Shown here in pieces: positions 54,646 to 64,000 of a stretch of DNA of 64,000 nucleotides. The DNA is from Peronospora farinosa (Eukaryota > Oomycota > Peronosporomycetes > Peronosporales > Peronosporaceae). The stretch is from contig CANTFK010000208.1 of NCBI GenBank assembly GCA_947646735.1, forward strand, positions 62,001 to 126,000, in the 5' to 3' direction. Under the pieces are notes generated by a model. It made no database searches. It was not told where the DNA came from and saw nothing but the letters and a program-made list of their open reading frames with translations. The stretch's first letter is position 1; every line of letters begins with the position of its first letter. The translations under genes were made by a program, and so were the position numbers.

Positions 54646-55720
54646 TTCCTAAGCTTCCTTCTCCCTAAGGTATCCCCGCCTTAGACCCCCCTTATTCTTT
54701 GAAGTCTCGGCTGGAATCTTCAGAGCTCGAGTCGTCCAGAGACGCCCGATCTGCATGTAGAGCGGCGGTTCATTTCTTTCGGTCTTTCCGGCGGAGCAGG
54801 TGCCTTTTGAAAAAAGGCACCAAACAACATCTTGCTTCGTCGTGCTTTTGTCCGTTGACATGTTGTCAATACTTTCTCCAGTTCTTCCACATCTGCCAGA
54901 CGCAAAATAATCAGCTTGTCCGCTAAATCCGGCTACCGTCAAAATGTAGAGATCGTTATGACATTTTAAGCCTTGGGCGACCCATCTTTGATCTTCATCT
55001 TTGCCCTGAGTCCAATCACATTGAGGCGGTACAGATAATTAAGCGGGGTCTCTTCCGACCTTTTCTTCACATGGTAACACTGGCTGGCAACATGCACCCC
55101 CATACGACAGAATTGTATCATAAATTCTTGAACTAGGTATATTCAGCTCTCTCGGACCAAGCGATGTAGTTGACGTTACCAGCTCTGTGCTGGTTTAGTC
55201 AACACTCTTCCGAAAACAATACACTATTCTTCATCTGGCGCCTGGTCTCTTGTAAATTCCGTCTTGACCGTCTACACCCAGCTGCGTGCTCAGCCTTCGT
55301 CTTCTTATCTCCCATAAAATTCTTTGAGTCTCGAGGTCGCTGAGAGTTTGATGCGAGGGACCATGTTTGGTGTTTGTCCCAGAGCGGCATCTGCCATCAT
55401 CTACTGAAGACATCTCGAATCCATGTTGTCGGGATCGTACTTGCAAGGTCCGACGGATATCATGTCGACGTCGGTCATCGTATGACCTCTTGGCATTTGT
55501 ATGCCTGGGTTCTGGTCATGTTGAGCCGTCGTCCTTTGAACCCCTGGTCTCTCTCCGTCCACACTCTCGTAAGGGTGTGCCTGCGGTACTAAATGATCTT
55601 GCGAAAATCTTGCCATCACCGCGTCGAAAAGGGTCTGTGGATCACCTGCCGGGTAGGTAGGTACTTCCCCTCCAGCATTTTCGCCACGTGGCCGATCAAA
55701 TTCCACTTATCGTCCTTTCT
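54646..55720 (-). pseudogene. Gag relic of another Gypsy family (H)
   Basis: Minus-strand frames with a Gag-like acidic N-terminal segment (TMTDVDMISVGPCKYDPDNMD, about 55470) and, nearer 54890, LADVEELEKVLTTCQRTKAR, which resembles Gag of large oomycete Gypsy elements as I remember them. Multiple stops and frameshifts. Assignment to Gypsy gag is an inference. Confidence 0.45.
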
Positions 55721-57226
55721 GATTTTCCATTGGCTGAAAACCGGAGTGATTTTTTATTTTGCCACGCGTCGCTGTTTCGGGATCTCGCGAATCCTGCTAC
55801 GCACTTGTCGGTGTAAGGGGCATTCCCGTTACAGAGACAGTTGACGATGATCTCTGCGACCACTACCGCGCTGATATTTGGTCGCTCGGCGGCAGGAGAT
55901 GTGGTGAACCTTGCTTTGCCCATGGGTATCCGGTGTTCCTATCCATTTGGGGGTGGAAAGCAAATTCTTGGAGAGTCGTCTGGCTGTCCCTGGACGGTGC
56001 TTGCATGTGAGTCGTCAGAGGTAGTTCCTCTTTGCTGGTGTGTTACCGGCTTTGCTGTTTTGGTATCGACGAGGGTCGATAGACGGTTGTGGGTTTTCTC
56101 TAACGCCGTCGTGATTCTGTCGAACTCCAGGAAAGCAGGTCGTCCGGATCAAACCTTCCTGTGGCCATGTTTTCTTGTCGAAAGAGGTTGACCAGCGCGG
56201 TGATCACGTCTCTAATGGTCTGCAGCCGTGGTAGGGTCGACACCGGTTCAGTGATCTGTACAAGTAGCCGGGTCTAAAAAGTATTTGCGACGGGGTCGAT
56301 TCTTAAGAATGTGTCCAGCTTGCTTGGTGGTAGGCCTTTGTGACGTCAGCGTCCGACCATAATGACAGTCCCGGCTTCTCGGGGCGTGTCGACTGGGTGT
56401 TTCCTGGCGCATCCATTTGGAGCTTAGTCGGCTTGGACTGCGCGATCTTGTTTTTTGTTGTTTGGGGGACCTTAGCCTCTCAATAATCACCGTCGGCTGA
56501 TTGTTTTTGAATCATGATAGGTATCATGACTCATGGTGTTCTCTACGAGGACATAGGGAAAGTATTTAGGTTTCTCTTTAAGTTCAACCTCGACCATGTT
56601 AACCAGGACCCTCCCAAGGTCCAGTCGGTCCTTAGAACCTTTGTTTTTTCTTCTTGAGTCACTGGCGATCGGTCTTCCACTGGCTCTTTGGTCTTGTGCT
56701 CCTTCTTGACATGAGCATTTTTATCTTCTTGGGACTCGCATGAAATCTTGCGTCTTTCGAAGAATCGGCCACGTGCACCATTGTGGTAAAGTGGATTATT
56801 AAAATGTTATGATAAGACTCCAGACCGCCCACTGTGTCGGATTGCCGACTGTTGGAGGAGGTACCCCGATGCCGCGTATGGACCTTTTCTTCCGTCAGCT
56901 GGCGGGTTGCGCTCTTCGGAAGACTTGGTGAGGATGTAGACTTTTGCCTTGAGGGAGGTAGACCTGGGGGCCTCGAGTGGATATGCTTAAATCGGTGAGC
57001 CGGTAGGTGGCCACTCGATCGACCTTGTCGAGAGTGAGCTTAGAGCCAATTCTTCAGGGAGCTTGTCGTCTTGGCCTTTTCCTTTTTGTTTCAGGGGTAT
57101 TAGCCACCTGACCTTTACTTTTCTCCCGGACGGTGAGGTAAGGAAGACCGCTTCCGTTAGCGGGTCTTGGGGGGTTTTGCTACTCAACGGGCTCACAAGC
57201 CAAATATATCCAGAAGATCTATTCGC
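55721..57226 (-). other. Degraded repeat-like sequence, possibly upstream part of family H
   Basis: Several minus-strand open stretches (56490-56248; 57196-56987) without recognisable domains. Orientation and position suit a decayed leader or LTR-proximal region of the gag relic. Confidence 0.3.
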
Positions 57227-57475
57227 ACTTGAACTTCGCTACACGACTGTCTTCAATAAGGGGGCCAATATATAATCCCACCCGAACATTGGTGTGGTCA
57301 GACTAGAGTCCCTTTGAGCGCGACGAAGACGTGCCACGTGGGGATCAGCTCGCACTTGAGTCTAATAACACGACAGTCTTCAACAGGGGGGGACAAAAAT
57401 TTTCCCTTCCCCAGAACAGGCGTGTGGCCAGACTCGAGTTCCTTTAAGCGCGACGAAGACGTGCCAAGTAGATCG
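57227..57475. repeat. Two tandem copies of an approx. 123-bp unit
   Basis: 57227-57348 and 57349-57475 share the order GCACTTGA, ACACGAC, TCTTCAA, GGCCAGACT, GCGCGACGAAGACGTGCCA. The copies are diverged (about 75-80% by eye). No coding frame. Confidence 0.7.
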
Positions 57476-57599
57476 CAAGTTGAGTAGTATACAATATATT
57501 CCTATCCTCTAAACTCCTTTATTCTATCCTTGCCTGAAGCCCTAATTCCTTGTGTCGACTGGTCTGATCCTTGTGTTAACTTATCAGAAGTGGCTGAAC

Positions 57600-57930
57600 C
57601 TCGAGGGACCCAGGTATATCGAAGAGGGGCCGGGTCTACCGAAGAGGGACCGGAATCTACCGACGAAGGACCGGAGTCTACCAAAGAGGGACCGGGTATA
57701 CTGATGAGAGACCGTGGTGTACCAACGATGGACACAGGTCTACCGACGATGGACCATGTCTTCTACCGAGGGTCCGGGTCTACTACAGAGGGACCGGGGT
57801 CTACCAAAAAGGTATCGGGGTCTGCCGATGAGAGACCGAGGTCTACCGACGATGGACACAGGTCTACCGATGAGGGACCAGGTCTAACAATGAGGGAACT
57901 AGGTCTACCAATGAGAGTACCGACTCCTTT
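57600..57930. repeat. 21-bp minisatellite
   Basis: About fifteen imperfect 21-bp units of the type GGACCGGGGTCTACCGAAGAG. Unit length is a multiple of three, so a plus-strand frame (57530-57943, 137 codons) stays open with Ser-Thr-Asp-Glu-Gly-Pro-Glu repeats. No start context or conserved flank supports a gene. Confidence 0.8.
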
Positions 57931-58149
57931 CGGTATCGTTTAACTAATTCCCTGTTAATGATTTTTTCTTTTTTGGCCCTTCACATTCTCAGCCAACGGT
58001 CGCTTCACTCCAAGGTACCCTTTCGGTTCCTTCTCTCTGGCGCGTGGTCCCTTCTACCTGATCCACGTCCCCTTGTCCCTTCAATCCAACTGTTTCCTGG
58101 GCTCTTCACATTTTCAGAAAGCACTTCACCACACACTTCGGCTGCCCTT

Positions 58150-58920
58150 TACTTGAATACGTCAAACTTAATAGATTTGGGTCGACGCATTTGCGTAGGC
58201 CTTGCAGTAGAAGCACCTGCTTGCTATTGTCTCAACAGTTCAGACTGTTGAAAACCCTATTGCCTTACAAAGTCAGATTGTTGAGCGCCTTATTCTCTCA
58301 ACAGGTGAGCCAGTTAAACACTTTGCTTATGGTGAGTTTCGTGATTGCTTCGTCGAGCTCATGTTGAATGATCTTGGCGGTGGTTGCATGTTGTTCGTTT
58401 CCACTCAGGAAAAGCAACTTGGCACCAGCGGCGATATCGCCGATGGTTCGAGCCATACGCTGTACTGCCTGCTACTCGAGATCACTCATATAGCACGCGT
58501 CGCGTGATGACGTTCCTCAGAAAACGGATTGATTGATGGTCGCTGAACGAACGACAAAGTGATATCAAGTGCAACGAAGCACCCTCCGATTATCTTAACA
58601 GTAAAATCTGCGAACGCTGACGCAGTCTAAGCAGGTGCCTCGAAATCTCTCGTACACTGGGAGGCAGAGGATCTGTACTTTTAAACACACACGCTTAGAG
58701 GTAGGAATTCGAGAACTGTATTAAAATAGAGTTAAGCTATTTGATAAACTAATCTGTTGAAACCTTGCGTACTACTCTTTTAAACCACAACTATGTATGT
58801 CGACTATCCCCCAATGTACTCATTGCACGTGTCTATCCTTCATTGGACAGCGCGTTGGCTGATATGATGGTCCATATCAGCCAATTCAAGGGCACCTCCA
58901 ATTTCAAGCAGATGCAAGGT
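58150..58920 (-). pseudogene. Fragment of a Gypsy A-type element (gag start and 5' LTR)
   Basis: Minus-strand sequence matching A gag codons for the Gln-rich region and capsid start (58530-58150) and then the A 5' LTR (about 58920-58560), including the palindromic CAACAGTCTGAACTGTTG piece at 58236-58251. Heavily diverged and truncated at both ends. Confidence 0.7.
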
Positions 58921-59345
58921 ACAAGACCATTTGAGCGGATGATACCTCCGCTCGTGTCCACTTCGCAATGATGTATGCCCAAAACTTGGTCGCACCGACA
59001 CATTCTCAAAGATTGTAGAAGGCTTTCGTGTTGCCTGGCGCAGGTCAGATTCCTCTTGCATGTCGAGTCCATGTCGCGTACCGGGAAATACAAATTCAAC
59101 TGATGCTGTCCTGGTAGTGCTAGTGTAACCCCTGGCTTGTACATGTCCACGTATACTTGTACACTATCACGGGTCCGTTCCGAAGTGCTAGCTGAGCTGT
59201 TATTAGCTATACTTCTGCTACGGAAATTGTCCATGAGTGTGGCTACTCCAGTAGAAGGTGTGGCACAATGCTCCTTAGAGATCTTTCCCGGTGCTATTTG
59301 ACAATCGTCTAGTTTTCGTGCGTCGGTGCAATCCACTCGCTGACT
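58921..59345 (-). pseudogene. LINE RT C-terminal fragment, second copy
   Basis: Homologous to 22700-22920, same orientation, with the CKRNLTCARQHESLLQ segment corresponding to the zf-RVT-like motif. Left end cut by the A-type LTR. Confidence 0.5.
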
Positions 59346-59689
59346 ACAGCTCTGATTCTCGCTTGTAGAGCTGTTGTAGTAGTGCTAACTGTGTGCAAAG
59401 TTTATGGATACGTCGCACTGAGCTATATGTAGAATCTTCTTTGAAAATTGACCCCATGACCCCATGAATAAGGTTCGTCATAGTAGCGGCAGTACATTTT
59501 TGGTCTAGAACAGCAAGTTGTTTTTGTCCTCCTTTAAGGGTGTTGTTTTGCATACGCGTCGTGAGCTTCGTCGATAGCGCCCAGAGTATTCTCTATAGGG
59601 AGAACTTGAGGGTTGTACAGTTCATATGGAAGCATCATCGGCTACGCATGTTAATAATAATTCGATGTAACACAAATACCGACCCAAAG
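59346..59689. other. No feature recognised
   Basis: Spacer between LINE fragment and the 3' flank of the jacalin-like gene. Confidence 0.4.
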
Positions 59690-59768
59690 GTTTATTTTTT
59701 TGTTAACTTTGTCGTAGGCAACCAAATGGCTTTCGATTACATCCTAGTACTCTTCCAAGGAGCAAGAA

Positions 59769-60986
59769 CTAAAAATTTTCATTTTTGACGTCATCGCTGA
59801 CGTCGTCAAGCTTGTCGGACTTGTCGGATTTGTCAGCCGAGTCGTCAAAGATGTCGGAGTTGGCTTTGCCCTTGCCTTTGGCGTTGACTTTTTTTAAATC
59901 ACCCTGGTCCATGAGAAAGTTGTCGTCGATGGCGTTGTTGTCATCGTTGTCTTTGCTTTTGACGCTGATTTTTTTCTTAACATCCTTATCCATGAATAAG
60001 TTGTCGTCAATGTCGTTGTTGTCATCGTTGTCTTTGCTTTTGACGCTGATTTTTTTCTTAACATCCTTATCCATGAATAAGTTGTCGTCAATGTCGTTGT
60101 TGTCATCGTTGTCTTTGCTTTTGACGCTGATTTTTTTCTTAACATCCTTATCCATGAATAAGTTGTCGTCAATGTCGTTGTTGTCATCGTTGTCATCGTT
60201 GTCATCGTTGTCATCGTTGTCATCGTTGTCATCGTTGTCTTTGCCTTTGACGCTGAATTTTTCCTTGACATCTGGGTCCATGAATAAGTTGTCGTCAATG
60301 TTGTTATTGTCATCGTTGTCATCGTTGTCTTTGCCTTTGACGCTGAATTTTTTCTTAAGACCCTGATCCATTGAAAAGTTTTCGTCGTCGTCGTCGTTTA
60401 CGTCAATGACGATACTGTCATCTTCCTCTTCAGATTCATCGTCAACGTTGCCGGAGTGTTTCTTTAGTCCTTTCACACATTTGGGATGTAGCCACTGGCC
60501 ACCCAAAGCATCGATCTCATCACCTGCTCTTCCGACGAACCCAATCAAATGAGCCCCATCTTCAGGAATAAATGTCTTAATGTCTTCCAGGTCACGATCT
60601 TTGCTATACGTGCCACCCTTGATGTTTGGTCCGTCACTGACGGTAAACTCGACGTAGACGATTCTTGTGTGGTCATCATGCTTAGCCCTGTGGACTTCCA
60701 TCGCAACAATTTTTCTCGAGTCATGAAGGTTAACTGACTGCCTCTCTCCACCATAACCACCATGGAGTACCGATTCATAACCATCGATGATGATGCCAAT
60801 GGCATCAAGTCGTTCTGCCGAATTAAGAAAGATGCCGGTAACATTGGTGCTCCGATCCACGACATCAGCGAACTCTTTACCATGTGGACCACCAAAGTAG
60901 TCGTCTGTTGATATACATTTAACCTTTGCAGAGGTGCCTGAGACTAGTGCTAGCGCTGTAAAGACTTGGTAGAACAATCGCACCAT
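59769..60986 (-). CDS. Secreted jacalin-like lectin domain protein with acidic repeat tail
   Basis: 405 codons, single exon. Residues 1-20 form a signal peptide (hydrophobic LFYQVFTALALVSG, cleavage after TSA). Residues about 25-155 are a jacalin-like beta-prism domain (FGGPHGKEFADV; IGIIIDGYESVLHGGYGG; GFVGRAGDEIDALGGQW), predicted to bind glycans outside the cell. The rest is a Lys/Asp/Asn-rich tail with 27-residue repeats (81 bp; two units identical at 60001-60081 and 60082-60162) and an expanded Asp-Asp-Asn run (60184-60240). Start chosen for the signal peptide; a core promoter lies 50 bp upstream. A role at the host interface is plausible but not shown; no RXLR or Crinkler motif is seen. 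Confidence 0.85.
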   Translation of the reverse strand: MVRLFYQVFTALALVSGTSAKVKCISTDDYFGGPHGKEFADVVDRSTNVTGIFLNSAERLDAIGIIIDGYESVLHGGYGGERQSVNLHDSRKIVAMEVHRAKHDDHTRIVYVEFTVSDGPNIKGGTYSKDRDLEDIKTFIPEDGAHLIGFVGRAGDEIDALGGQWLHPKCVKGLKKHSGNVDDESEEEDDSIVIDVNDDDDENFSMDQGLKKKFSVKGKDNDDNDDNNNIDDNLFMDPDVKEKFSVKGKDNDDNDDNDDNDDNDDNDDNNDIDDNLFMDKDVKKKISVKSKDNDDNNDIDDNLFMDKDVKKKISVKSKDNDDNNDIDDNLFMDKDVKKKISVKSKDNDDNNAIDDNFLMDQGDLKKVNAKGKGKANSDIFDDSADKSDKSDKLDDVSDDVKNENF

Positions 60987-61036
60987 CGCACCGTTTGCCT
61001 AAATGTTTCACTAACCAGCCACTTGTGTTGTTGAGC

Positions 61037-61052
61037 GCGAATTTGAGAATGA
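61037..61052 (-). promoter_or_regulatory. Oomycete Inr/FPR core promoter of the jacalin-like gene
   Basis: The minus strand reads TCATTCTCAAATTCGC: TCATTCTC fits the oomycete initiator YCAYTYYY and the following AAATTCGC fits the flanking promoter element MAWTTTNC with one mismatch. It is 51-66 bp upstream of the ATG, as expected for short oomycete leaders. Confidence 0.6.
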
Positions 61053-61103
61053 GGTACTAAATCCAAGACCAGATCCCAGGAGTTTATCGACCTTGCATAT
61101 CCA

Positions 61104-61430
61104 GCTTGTCCTTTCACCTCACCATCTTATGCTGAAGTATCCGTATTTTTACCGTAAAGAAAAAGGTTATAGTCTACATATTCTAGGATAGGCCGTCCGA
61201 GTCAAGACATATTAGAGACTTTGCTTCACATTTGATTGAAATGTCATACATACAGGGAATGAAGCCGTGAGTTTGGTGCTCGATATCAGGGACGTGAGCA
61301 AGATCTCACCTTTTGCCAGCCCAATAGGTACGGACAGTATCGGTACTGGCAAGCTGCACGTACATGTCACACTGAGCCGCACTGAACATATACGTAAAGG
61401 TACGGTTTCTAAAGATAGAATTGGGATTTG
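61104..61430 (-). repeat. Upstream flank of jacalin-like gene, duplicated at 21945-22290
   Basis: Same orientation in both loci. The block 61288-61370 (CCAATAGGTACGG core, flanked by TTGCCAG...CTGGCAA and GTGAG...CTCAC inverted repeats) is almost unchanged between copies, while surrounding bases vary more. Confidence 0.7.
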
Positions 61431-61559
61431 ATTTCTTCTCGTCGTTCAGGAGATCGTACACGGCTTCGTACATATCGTTTGACGAAAAAGAATCATCTGT
61501 AGATTTGGTGTACTACGTACAATATGGTTGTGTTGGTATGCTCAAACTAGCTGTAAAAA

Positions 61560-62170
61560 GCTCCTATACCATGTATTATACGTAGTATGCATACTGACAA
61601 CATGTGGGACAAGCCGGCACATCGTCAATGAGAACAATTCAGGTTGTTCAGAGAATGTTGTGCGGCTTCTGGGATATCGTCTGAAGATAAGAGAGATCTG
61701 TTGGAAACGATGAAGGCAACTCCATAAATTTGCGTGAGACCTCTAGACTGCTTGAAGAAAAATGGATATACGAAGTCACGTCGCTGTACCACAGGGCATT
61801 GCAGATACTCTGACGTGCGAGTGAAGTACTCTTCGGATTTTCAAGTGGAAATCTGATCAAGTCTTGCCGTTGCAGAACTTCTGCGATAGTTTATCCATCT
61901 TTTGTTTGATTTTCAAGCATGCATACAGACAACATGTGGGATAGGCCGTCACATCGTCCATGAGAAAATGTTTTAGCTTGCACGAAGACTGATCGGTGTG
62001 GCTTCGTGGGATATTGTCTGAAGATAGGCAAGACCTAATGTAGAAAAAGACGAGCAACTCCAGAACTTTCGTGGGAAATCTCGACAGCTTGAAGAAGAGT
62101 GGAGGCATGAAGTCGCGTCACACCGTGGAGCATCAGGTGGAATTTGCGACGGGCACAGATAGATTGTCTA
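61560..62170. repeat. Two diverged tandem copies of an approx. 300-bp sequence
   Basis: 61590-61890 and 61915-62170 share ACAACATGTGGGA, TATCGTCTGAAGATA (second copy TATTGTCTGAAGATA), GCAACTCCA and CTTGAAGAA in order. Neither copy has a continuous frame; source unknown. Confidence 0.55.
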
Positions 62171-62242
62171 TCCTTTTTCAAGTAGATAATATCAAGCCTC
62201 GGACGATGCAAAAAGCGAGGAAGCACGAGTACGTTTTGTGAG

Positions 62243-62589
62243 ATGAAGCAAGCACCTAAGAGTGAGCTTAGTGCTAAGAAGTTTGGTGAACTGAAGTACC
62301 GCCTGGAACTCCAGATCTACCGCAAGCGAGTGGACCAAGAGATCATCATGAGCCAGCCAGCGTGTAATAAGCTACTCGCGGAGCAACTGGCGTGGAGAAC
62401 TGCACAGATGTGTGCACACATCGGCTGACACTAAGTTTAAGCTCATCAAAGTACTAGAGGATGAAGTTCAAGCTCCCGTACTACGAGCTCGTCGTGCTTT
62501 GATGTATGAAGCGACATTCACGCGTGCATGCTGTGTGTAAGTAGCCAAGTTTTGCGTGTGTGGCATCGAGACTATTTGTTAGTGTATGA
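62243..62589 (+). other. Short open frame and spacer, not recognised
   Basis: A 61-codon frame (62243-62428) rich in Lys, Glu and Gln; no family recognised, likely part of the neighbouring decayed repeat. Confidence 0.25.
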
Positions 62590-62900
62590 AGAGAAAAGGA
62601 GATATTGAGATTGTGTTTGGTGGTGCAAACAAGGAAGATTGGGTCGGCTTAGTGGACGCGAAATGGGTAGGCCATTTACTACACGACACCGAACAACTTG
62701 CTACGTCTTCTCTCTGAGCAGCTGTGCGAGATCGTAGAAGCCCAAGCGGCAGCTTACGATGGCGGCCTTAAGCACGGAAGCAGAGTACATGATCCTGTAC
62801 AGTGCGCCCAAGAAGCGATCTGATTGCGGCTTCTACTTAAGGACCTGAACAACTTCGGAGAAGCGCATGCAACTTCACACCAGTGTTGGTCAGAAGTAGT
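62590..62900 (+). pseudogene. Copia RNase H relic
   Basis: Shifting frames give CYVFSLSSCARS, KPKRQLTMAALSTEAEYMIL (about 62750) and WLRLLLKDLN-like sequence (about 62825), the typical end of Copia pol. No LTR recognised next to it. Confidence 0.7.
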
Positions 62901-63294
62901 TTATCTCACACATCCCCTACTTCTACAAAAAACTTCTACGTGTGCATGTACATTGGTCTTGATCGTCAAACTTACTGACGTTGCCCCTCCATGTCTACAA
63001 TCCACCTTCTCCGTCATTATCGCCTGCAGATTTTTTGTTCTGGTGGTTGCCGTCCGCTGCTCATGTTTCAATAGATTTAGATTTTTATTAGCCAGGAGGA
63101 GTCTCCGAAGCAGTGCAAGGCGGGTCATCCTTATATTCGTTCACGGATTAGCTTCATGGAGTGATAGTCCTTCAGACTCTTGTCTACTGTAAAAAAAATT
63201 GACTGATGGAATATCAAAACATTCACATGAGTTTGTTAGTACTGAAACAGCTTGTCATGCTCATCGAGAACTACCTGCGTCACCCAAGTCTACT
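62901..63294. other. Intergenic, 3' side of DHODH
   Basis: No convincing frame or repeat. Contains the presumed 3' untranslated region of DHODH. Confidence 0.4.
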
Positions 63295-64000
63295 CTACTT
63301 ATGGGAAGCACCAATAGCGTCAAGCACGCTCTCGTAGCCATCACGGCGTAGCAGCATAGCCAACTCCTTCTTAGCACGTGGCACAGCCAAAGGACTCTCG
63401 TAGATCAGGCACGAGTACATTTGCACGAGCGAGGCTCCAGCACGAATCTTGTCGTACGCATCCTGACCAGTAGAGACACCCCCCACACCAACAAGCGGGA
63501 TCCTTCCTTTGGTCAACCTGTACATATCGCTTAGGACCTTAGTAGATAAGTCACGTACTGGCAGGCCGCTCAACCCGCCCGTCTCGGCCTTTGCAGCATC
63601 CTTAAGGAAATCTGGTCGACTTAGCGTCGTATTGGACACCACAAGGCCGTCTAGGTTGAGTTCAAGTGCCACGTCAGCGATATCTTGCTTATCGTCCTCC
63701 GTGAGGTCAGGCGCGATCTTCAAAAGGAGCGGGATGTTGCGTTTTTCAGTAGTTGCAACCTCATCACGGGCATCAATCACACGCACAAGGAGATTCTTTA
63801 GCTGATTTCTACCCTGCAGTGTACGTAGACCTGGTGTATTGGGGGACGATACGTTCACCACAAGGTAGTCGGCATATTTGCCGAGAGTGTGCACACCTTT
63901 TACGTAGTCGGCGGCTGCGTCCTCCGTCAACTTGTTCTTGCCGAGGTTGACTCCAAGGACCCCAGAACGATGGCCGTTGCCTGGTGCTTGGCGTTTAGCA
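63295..64000 (-). CDS. Dihydroorotate dehydrogenase, class 2 (3' part)
   Basis: Minus-strand frame open from the right edge to UAG at 63295-63297, the C-terminal 235 residues or so. Catalyses dihydroorotate to orotate in pyrimidine synthesis, passing electrons to quinone; the class 2 enzyme is normally in the inner mitochondrial membrane. Seen: [19 protein letters not shown], whose second Ser is the class 2 catalytic base; [19 protein letters not shown]; and FMN phosphate-binding [20 protein letters not shown] with VQMYS. No intron or damage. The N-terminal targeting and membrane part lies outside the window. Eukaryotic class 2 DHODH commonly named URA9/DHODH. Confidence 0.95.
   Translation of the reverse strand, partial: AKRQAPGNGHRSGVLGVNLGKNKLTEDAAADYVKGVHTLGKYADYLVVNVSSPNTPGLRTLQGRNQLKNLLVRVIDARDEVATTEKRNIPLLLKIAPDLTEDDKQDIADVALELNLDGLVVSNTTLSRPDFLKDAAKAETGGLSGLPVRDLSTKVLSDMYRLTKGRIPLVGVGGVSTGQDAYDKIRAGASLVQMYSCLIYESPLAVPRAKKELAMLLRRDGYESVLDAIGASHK

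Noticed and set aside
59785..60366. 193-codon plus-strand frame rich in Leu and Ser
   Set aside because: Shadow of the Asp/Asn/Lys repeat tail of the jacalin-like gene on the other strand.
62243..62428. 61-codon frame as a host gene
   Set aside because: No recognised domain, lies among decayed Copia and repeat sequence, and has no promoter signal that I can see.
1..64000. tRNA or rRNA genes
   Set aside because: I saw no cloverleaf with A and B boxes or rRNA core sequence by reading; a tRNAscan/Infernal run would settle it.

Overview
The window looks like a gene-poor, retrotransposon-packed stretch of an oomycete nuclear genome (Phytophthora or downy-mildew type). The evidence is the dense nesting of Ty3/Gypsy chromodomain elements and Ty1/Copia elements, an intron-less secreted jacalin-like gene with an oomycete-style Inr/FPR core promoter, and a class 2 dihydroorotate dehydrogenase at the right edge. 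The genus is not determinable from what I see. Only two ordinary host genes are visible: the jacalin-like gene (59769-60986, minus) and the 3' part of DHODH (63295-64000, minus). Almost everything else is mobile DNA. Letter names for repeat families (A-H, R1) are mine.

Layout. 1-1711: 5' half of an open Copia element on the minus strand, running off the left edge. 1942-4447: two near-identical copies of a repeat (R1 plus LTR C) carrying an (ATAC)n tract. 4448-12581: complete young Gypsy A element, flanked by CGCAA target-site duplications and inserted into LTR C, which also received a solo LTR B (12751-13338). 13484-21573: Gypsy F, decayed, with mismatched LTRs. 21932-23400: flanks of lost jacalin-like paralogues plus a LINE fragment. 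23400-51590: a decayed Copia (G) that was split by Gypsy D (24540-47392), which was itself split by two copies of Gypsy E (E1 26805-34504 minus; E2 36061-43792 plus). E2 has one uninterrupted gag-pol frame. 51880-53960: third R1 copy with solo LTRs of A and D. 54650-59345: relics of a further Gypsy gag, tandem repeats, an A-family fragment and a LINE fragment. 59769-64000: jacalin-like gene, Copia RNase H relic, DHODH.

Four observations stand out. (1) Families A, F and E share a recoding module at the gag/pol boundary: a slippery heptamer, exactly 9 nt of spacer, then a hairpin whose 5' arm contains the gag UAG; pol lies in the -1 frame in A and F, while E has one extra A in the slippery run and reads gag-pol as one frame. 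(2) All four Gypsy families have an antisense open frame between the 3' LTR and the chromodomain, intact in E2 (468 aa) and interrupted by a single UAG in A. (3) The coding sequence of A, and to a lesser degree E, is packed with perfect short inverted repeats. (4) The D segment between E1 and E2 is inverted, and the 5-bp target duplications are exchanged between the two elements as expected for recombination between opposed copies; shared LTR variants point to later gene conversion between the arms.
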